Source: Kmv42 sp040757455 (lineage in GTDB: Bacteria; Nitrospirota; Thermodesulfovibrionia; Thermodesulfovibrionales; SM23-35). Taken from it: DNA of 52,773 nucleotides. The translations under genes and the position numbers were made by a program. This document shows, piece by piece, positions 49,857 through 52,773 of the stretch. Every line of letters starts with the position of its first letter. Positions within the stretch are counted from its first letter, which is position 1. The notes beneath the pieces are model-generated. The model was given only the letters and a program-made list of their open reading frames with translations, was not told the DNA's origin and made no database searches. Location of the stretch: assembly GCA_040757455.1 (NCBI GenBank), contig JBFLXE010000001.1:1-52773 (forward strand), given 5' to 3'.

Positions 49857-50414
49857 CTAAACCTCCATTATCTCTTTTTCCTTGTGGCCCAGAATTTCAT
49901 CAACCTTTGTTATAAAAGAGTCCGTGATCTTCTGTATCTCATCCTGAGATCTTTTAACCTCGTCTTCGCTAAGGTGTTTCTCTTTTTCAAGCCTCTTCAA
50001 ATCGTCGTTTGCATCTCTCCTGATGTTCCTTATCGCGACTTTTGCCTCTTCTGCCTTTTTCCTCACCGTCTTGACAAGCTGCTTTCTCCTTTCTTCGGTC
50101 AGTGAAGGAATATTCATCCTGATAACCTTACCATCATTTATAGGTGTCAACCCAAGATCTGATTTCAGGATCGCCTTTTCGATATCAGGGATGATTTTTG
50201 GGTCCCATGGCTGTATCATTATCTGGCGGCTCTCGGGTATGCTCAAGCTCGCAAGTTGCTCGAGGGGGGTCAGCGAATTATAATAATTCACCATTATTCC
50301 GTTAAGGAGCCCAAGAGACGCTCTTCCCGTCCGCAGTGAGGCAAAATCTTTTTTTAAAGCCTCAATAGTACGAGCCATGCGCTCATTTAACTTTCTTTTT
50401 AACTCTTGCTCCAT
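49857..50414 (-). CDS. frr: Ribosome recycling factor
   Basis: 185 residues, the standard length, from ATG 50414 with GAGGA five bases upstream. It dissociates post-termination ribosomes with EF-G. Family stretches: FASLRTGRASLGLLNGIMVN, QPWDPKIIPDIEKAILKSDL, MNIPSLTEERRKQLVKTVRK and IRNIRRDANDDLKRLEKEK. It overlaps pyrH by 32 bp, completing the conserved rpsB-tsf-pyrH-frr order. Confidence 0.97.
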   Translation of the reverse strand: MEQELKRKLNERMARTIEALKKDFASLRTGRASLGLLNGIMVNYYNSLTPLEQLASLSIPESRQIMIQPWDPKIIPDIEKAILKSDLGLTPINDGKVIRMNIPSLTEERRKQLVKTVRKKAEEAKVAIRNIRRDANDDLKRLEKEKHLSEDEVKRSQDEIQKITDSFITKVDEILGHKEKEIMEV

Positions 50415-51123
50415 TGTTTCCTCTAATAAGAGTCCCAACCTTCTTGCCCTCAAGAATCTTTCTTATATTTCCTTTTTCTCGCAAATTAAATACAACAATG
50501 GGCAAATTGTTGTCCATACATAAAGATATGGCAGTCGAATCCATAACATTCAACCCTTTCTTCAACACATCGATATACGTGAGAGAACTGTACTTCCTTG
50601 CACGAGGATCCTTCATCGGATCGGCGGAGTAAACACCTTTTACTTTCGTTGCTTTCAATATCACATCGGCGTCAATTTCCATCGCTCTAAGTGCTGCAGC
50701 TGTATCCGTTGTAAAATAAGGGTTTCCGGTCCCCGCCGCAAAGATCACAGCGCGTGACTTCTCAAGATGTCTTATCGCTTTTCTTCTGATATAAGGTTCG
50801 GCGAGTTCCTTCATCTCTATCGCCGACTGAACACGCGTTGGAATGCCACGTTTTTCAAGGTAATTTTGAAGAGCGAGGGCGTTGATGACTGTTGCAAGCA
50901 TCCCCATGTAATCGGCAGATGCGCGTTCGATTCCCTTCACGCTTGCCTCGACTCCCCTGAAAATATTTCCTCCTCCTATAACAATAGCGACCTCAACGCC
51001 CAGCGCCATGGCTTCCTTTATTTCTTTCGCGATAAAATCAACCGTGGAGGGGTCAACGCCATAGCTTCTGTCTCCCATCATGGCCTCGCCGCTAATCTTG
51101 AGGAGTATTCTCTTATATTTCAA
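50383..51123 (-). CDS. pyrH: UMP kinase
   Basis: Phosphorylates UMP in pyrimidine synthesis; 246 residues. KRILLKISGEAMMGDRSYGV, IVIGGGNIFRG and DYMGMLATVINALALQNYLE match the bacterial family, as does GTGNPYFTTDTAAALRAMEI. The C-terminus is a few residues longer than usual (GNNGARVKKKVK) because the gene runs 32 bp into frr. It lies five bases after tsf. Confidence 0.97.
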   Translation of the reverse strand: MKYKRILLKISGEAMMGDRSYGVDPSTVDFIAKEIKEAMALGVEVAIVIGGGNIFRGVEASVKGIERASADYMGMLATVINALALQNYLEKRGIPTRVQSAIEMKELAEPYIRRKAIRHLEKSRAVIFAAGTGNPYFTTDTAAALRAMEIDADVILKATKVKGVYSADPMKDPRARKYSSLTYIDVLKKGLNVMDSTAISLCMDNNLPIVVFNLREKGNIRKILEGKKVGTLIRGNNGARVKKKVK

Positions 51124-51128
51124 GCCCT

Positions 51129-51734
51129 TTATCCTACCACTGTTTCTCCAAGCTGAAATCTGATAAATCTTCTTATCACAATATTTTCGCCGAGTTTCCC
51201 TATCTTCTCGGCAACCACATCTTTTACACTTTTATTTTGCTCTGGATCTTTGATGAATATCTGATCAAGCAGACAGGTCTCGGAGAAAAACTTTTCCAAT
51301 TTTCCTTCAACAATCTTCTCGATAACATGAGGAGGCTTATCCTTAACCTGGGACTTGTAAATCTCCGTCTCTCGTTCTATCTTTTCACGAGGTACTTCCT
51401 CTCTTGAGAGGTAAAGGGGACTGGCAGCAACTATCTGCATTGCGACATCCTTTGCCAGTTCTTTGAAAATGTCAGTCCGTGCGACAAAATCAGTCTCACA
51501 ATTCACTTCCACTAATGCTCCAATCTTACCCATATGCACGTAACATTCAATAAGACCTTCCCCGGCTCTTCTTCCCGCTTTCTTCAGCGCGCTGGCCACA
51601 CCCTTTTGCCTGAGCAAGTCTATTGCCTTTTCGAAATCTCCGCCGCTCTCGGTAAGTGCTTTCTTGCACTCCATCATACCAGCACCTGTTCTCTCCCTGA
51701 GGTCCTTTATCAGTTCTGTCGTCATTTTAGTCAT
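51129..51734 (-). CDS. tsf: Elongation factor Ts (short form)
   Basis: Guanine-nucleotide exchange factor for EF-Tu; 201 residues, the short Thermus-like form lacking one of the two core repeats of E. coli EF-Ts. ELIKDLRERTGAGMMECKKA and the TDFVAR motif (NCETDFVARTDIFKELAKDV) are intact. ATG 51734 overlaps the rpsB stop (ATGA) and has AGGTG upstream; ATG 51725 is a second candidate three residues in. Confidence 0.96.
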   Translation of the reverse strand: MTKMTTELIKDLRERTGAGMMECKKALTESGGDFEKAIDLLRQKGVASALKKAGRRAGEGLIECYVHMGKIGALVEVNCETDFVARTDIFKELAKDVAMQIVAASPLYLSREEVPREKIERETEIYKSQVKDKPPHVIEKIVEGKLEKFFSETCLLDQIFIKDPEQNKSVKDVVAEKIGKLGENIVIRRFIRFQLGETVVG

Positions 51735-52492
51735 TCTGACACCTCTGCCTCTTCCTGTTGAATTTTCTCTTCGACTTTTTGCTTCTCTTCCTCCTCCGCT
51801 CTCTTTTTCGACAACATCTCCTTTCCTTCGATAATCGCATCTGCGATCTTGGAGGTGATCAGTTTAATCGCCCTTATGGCATCATCATTGCCTGGAATTA
51901 CATAATCTATCTCGTCGGGGTCGCAATTTGTATCAACGATTGCGACAAGCGGTACAGACAACTTCCTCGCTTCGGCTACCGCGATCCTCTCCTTTTTAGG
52001 ATCGACCACGAACAAAGCACCGGGAAGGCTTGGCATTTCTTTAATTCCGACAAGGTTTTTTTCCAGGCGGGCCTTTTCTTTCTCGATGCCAGCAGCTTCC
52101 TTTTTTGTCAGGAGATCGAGCGTTCCGTCTTCTTTCATCATCTCAATCTTTTTTAATTTTTCAATGCTCTTTTTTATAGTCGAGAAATTTGTCAGCATGC
52201 CGCCGAGCCAGCGCTGGTTTACATAATACTCACCGGCCCTCAACGCCTCTTCCTGTATAGCATCCTGGGATTGTTTTTTTGTCCCCACAAAGAGTATAGG
52301 TGCACCTGCCATAGCTACGTTTTTTACGAAATTGTAGGCATCCTCAAGCCCTTTTACAGTTTTCTGCAGATCTATGATATAGATGCCGTTCCTTTCCCCA
52401 AAGATATATTTCTTCATCTTGGGATGCCATCTCTTCACCTGATGCCCGAAATGAACACCCGCCTCCAGCAATTCCTTCATGGCTGCAACCAT
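51731..52492 (-). CDS. rpsB: 30S ribosomal protein S2
   Basis: 253 residues. Family stretches: LLEAGVHFGHQVKRWHPKMK, YIFGERNGIYIIDLQKT, VNQRWLGGMLTNFSTI, DPDEIDYVIPGNDDAIRAIK, and an acidic C-terminal tail. ATG 52492 lies 12 bases after AGGAGG, a longish gap; the frame could begin a few codons earlier at a non-ATG codon. First gene of rpsB-tsf-pyrH-frr, with a 5'-terminal hairpin in its leader. Confidence 0.96.
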   Translation of the reverse strand: MVAAMKELLEAGVHFGHQVKRWHPKMKKYIFGERNGIYIIDLQKTVKGLEDAYNFVKNVAMAGAPILFVGTKKQSQDAIQEEALRAGEYYVNQRWLGGMLTNFSTIKKSIEKLKKIEMMKEDGTLDLLTKKEAAGIEKEKARLEKNLVGIKEMPSLPGALFVVDPKKERIAVAEARKLSVPLVAIVDTNCDPDEIDYVIPGNDDAIRAIKLITSKIADAIIEGKEMLSKKRAEEEEKQKVEEKIQQEEAEVSE

Positions 52493-52567
52493 TTCTTCTG
52501 TTATCCTCCTGTCCTGCCTCTGTTAACTCGTTTATCGCCATATCAGCGCACAGAGGCCAAAAGTGTA

Positions 52568-52601
52568 TTTCCTGAAAGGGAAAAAAGTCTCTTTCAGGAA
52601 A
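52568..52601 (-). promoter_or_regulatory. 5'-terminal hairpin of the rpsB leader
   Basis: TTTCCTGAAAG (52568-52578) and CTTTCAGGAAA (52591-52601) form a perfect 11-bp stem with a 12-nt loop. With the promoter just upstream, the transcript would begin at or near the stem. Ribosomal-protein leaders often carry a protein-binding hairpin; binding by S2 is inference. The stem has no T-tract after it. Confidence 0.5.
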
Positions 52602-52606
52602 GACAG

Positions 52607-52634
52607 ATTAACATAAAAATAGCTTTTTTTGCAA
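52607..52634 (-). promoter_or_regulatory. Candidate promoter of the rpsB operon
   Basis: On the minus strand TTGCAA (52629-52634) and GTTAAT (52607-52612) are separated by 16 bp of A/T-rich sequence. Each matches the sigma-70 consensus at four of six positions. The position, right before the leader hairpin and about 115 bp from rpsB, supports it. The remaining 139 bp to the window edge hold no gene I can see. Confidence 0.4.
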
Positions 52635-52773
52635 GGGAAACAGTGGTTAAGGGATTCGAGAAATAACTTTTTTCAAGCTGCGATTTCAAGAGGTAAGCCG
52701 CCACCAGAATAGAAAAATGTTTTTCCTTGCACGTCACTGTCATTTTTGTCTCACTATAAGCCCTTCTACACCT

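Overview
The window is about 53 kb of gene-dense bacterial chromosome. Genes sit on both strands in short operons, many start and stop codons overlap (ATGA, TGATG), GC content is moderate, and most Shine-Dalgarno sites are AGGAGG-like. The mix suggests an uncultured or anaerobic Nitrospirota-like (Thermodesulfovibrionia-type) or deltaproteobacterial-type organism: Gram-negative SecDF/YajC, selenocysteine synthesis, CcsA-type cytochrome c assembly beside hemA, two-CW/HD-GYP signalling, and abundant heptamer and palindromic repeats. This placement is inferred from gene content only. I see no rRNA, tRNA, CRISPR array, transposase or phage gene.

Layout. 1-1.2 kb (minus): a RadC-like fragment, a 70-residue basic protein and a nucleotidyltransferase-fold protein. 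1.48-1.78 kb (plus): two very short Cys-containing genes. 1.8-7.1 kb (plus): a phosphate operon, pstS-pstC-pstA-pstB-phoU-phoU, behind an 11-bp-phased Pho box. 7.2-15 kb: an MltD-like lytic transglycosylase facing a minus-strand series (class V aminotransferase, serA, purA, PilZ-zinc ribbon, comF, PHP, TPR). 15-18.9 kb (plus): HtrA/DegP protease, PIN-TRAM protein, ispD and ispF. 18.9-23.4 kb (minus): purF, M29-like peptidase and selB, with a structured 60-nt leader before selB. 23.5-29.6 kb (plus): selA, a REC-PAS-histidine kinase, a two-CW/PAS/HD-GYP protein and a GT2 glycosyltransferase.

29.6-34.8 kb: an orphan DHp-like small protein, biotin ligase, a metallo-beta-lactamase-fold protein, parA-parB, a thioredoxin-reductase-like flavoprotein and DUF72. 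34.9-41.9 kb (minus): yajC-secD-secF, recJ and rel/spoT. 42-46 kb: a MurC-like ligase outside any cell-wall cluster, a polytopic membrane protein, an IMPase and a zinc-ribbon membrane protein. 45.9-49.1 kb (plus): a 56-residue protein, ccsA/hemX-like, hemA and hemC. 49.1-52.5 kb (minus): rpsB-tsf-pyrH-frr, then a 58-residue gene that appears to start at AUC, then a DksA/TraR-like zinc-finger protein.

Most of the window is core metabolism and information processing. The less expected items are the four tiny genes below 60 residues, repeats inserted in frame inside ispD and recJ, 7-bp-periodic repeats in and between genes, the selB leader fold, the AUC-start candidate, and a histidine-kinase dimerisation-like peptide lacking its histidine. 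I find no clear evidence of a complete new defence or metabolic system.
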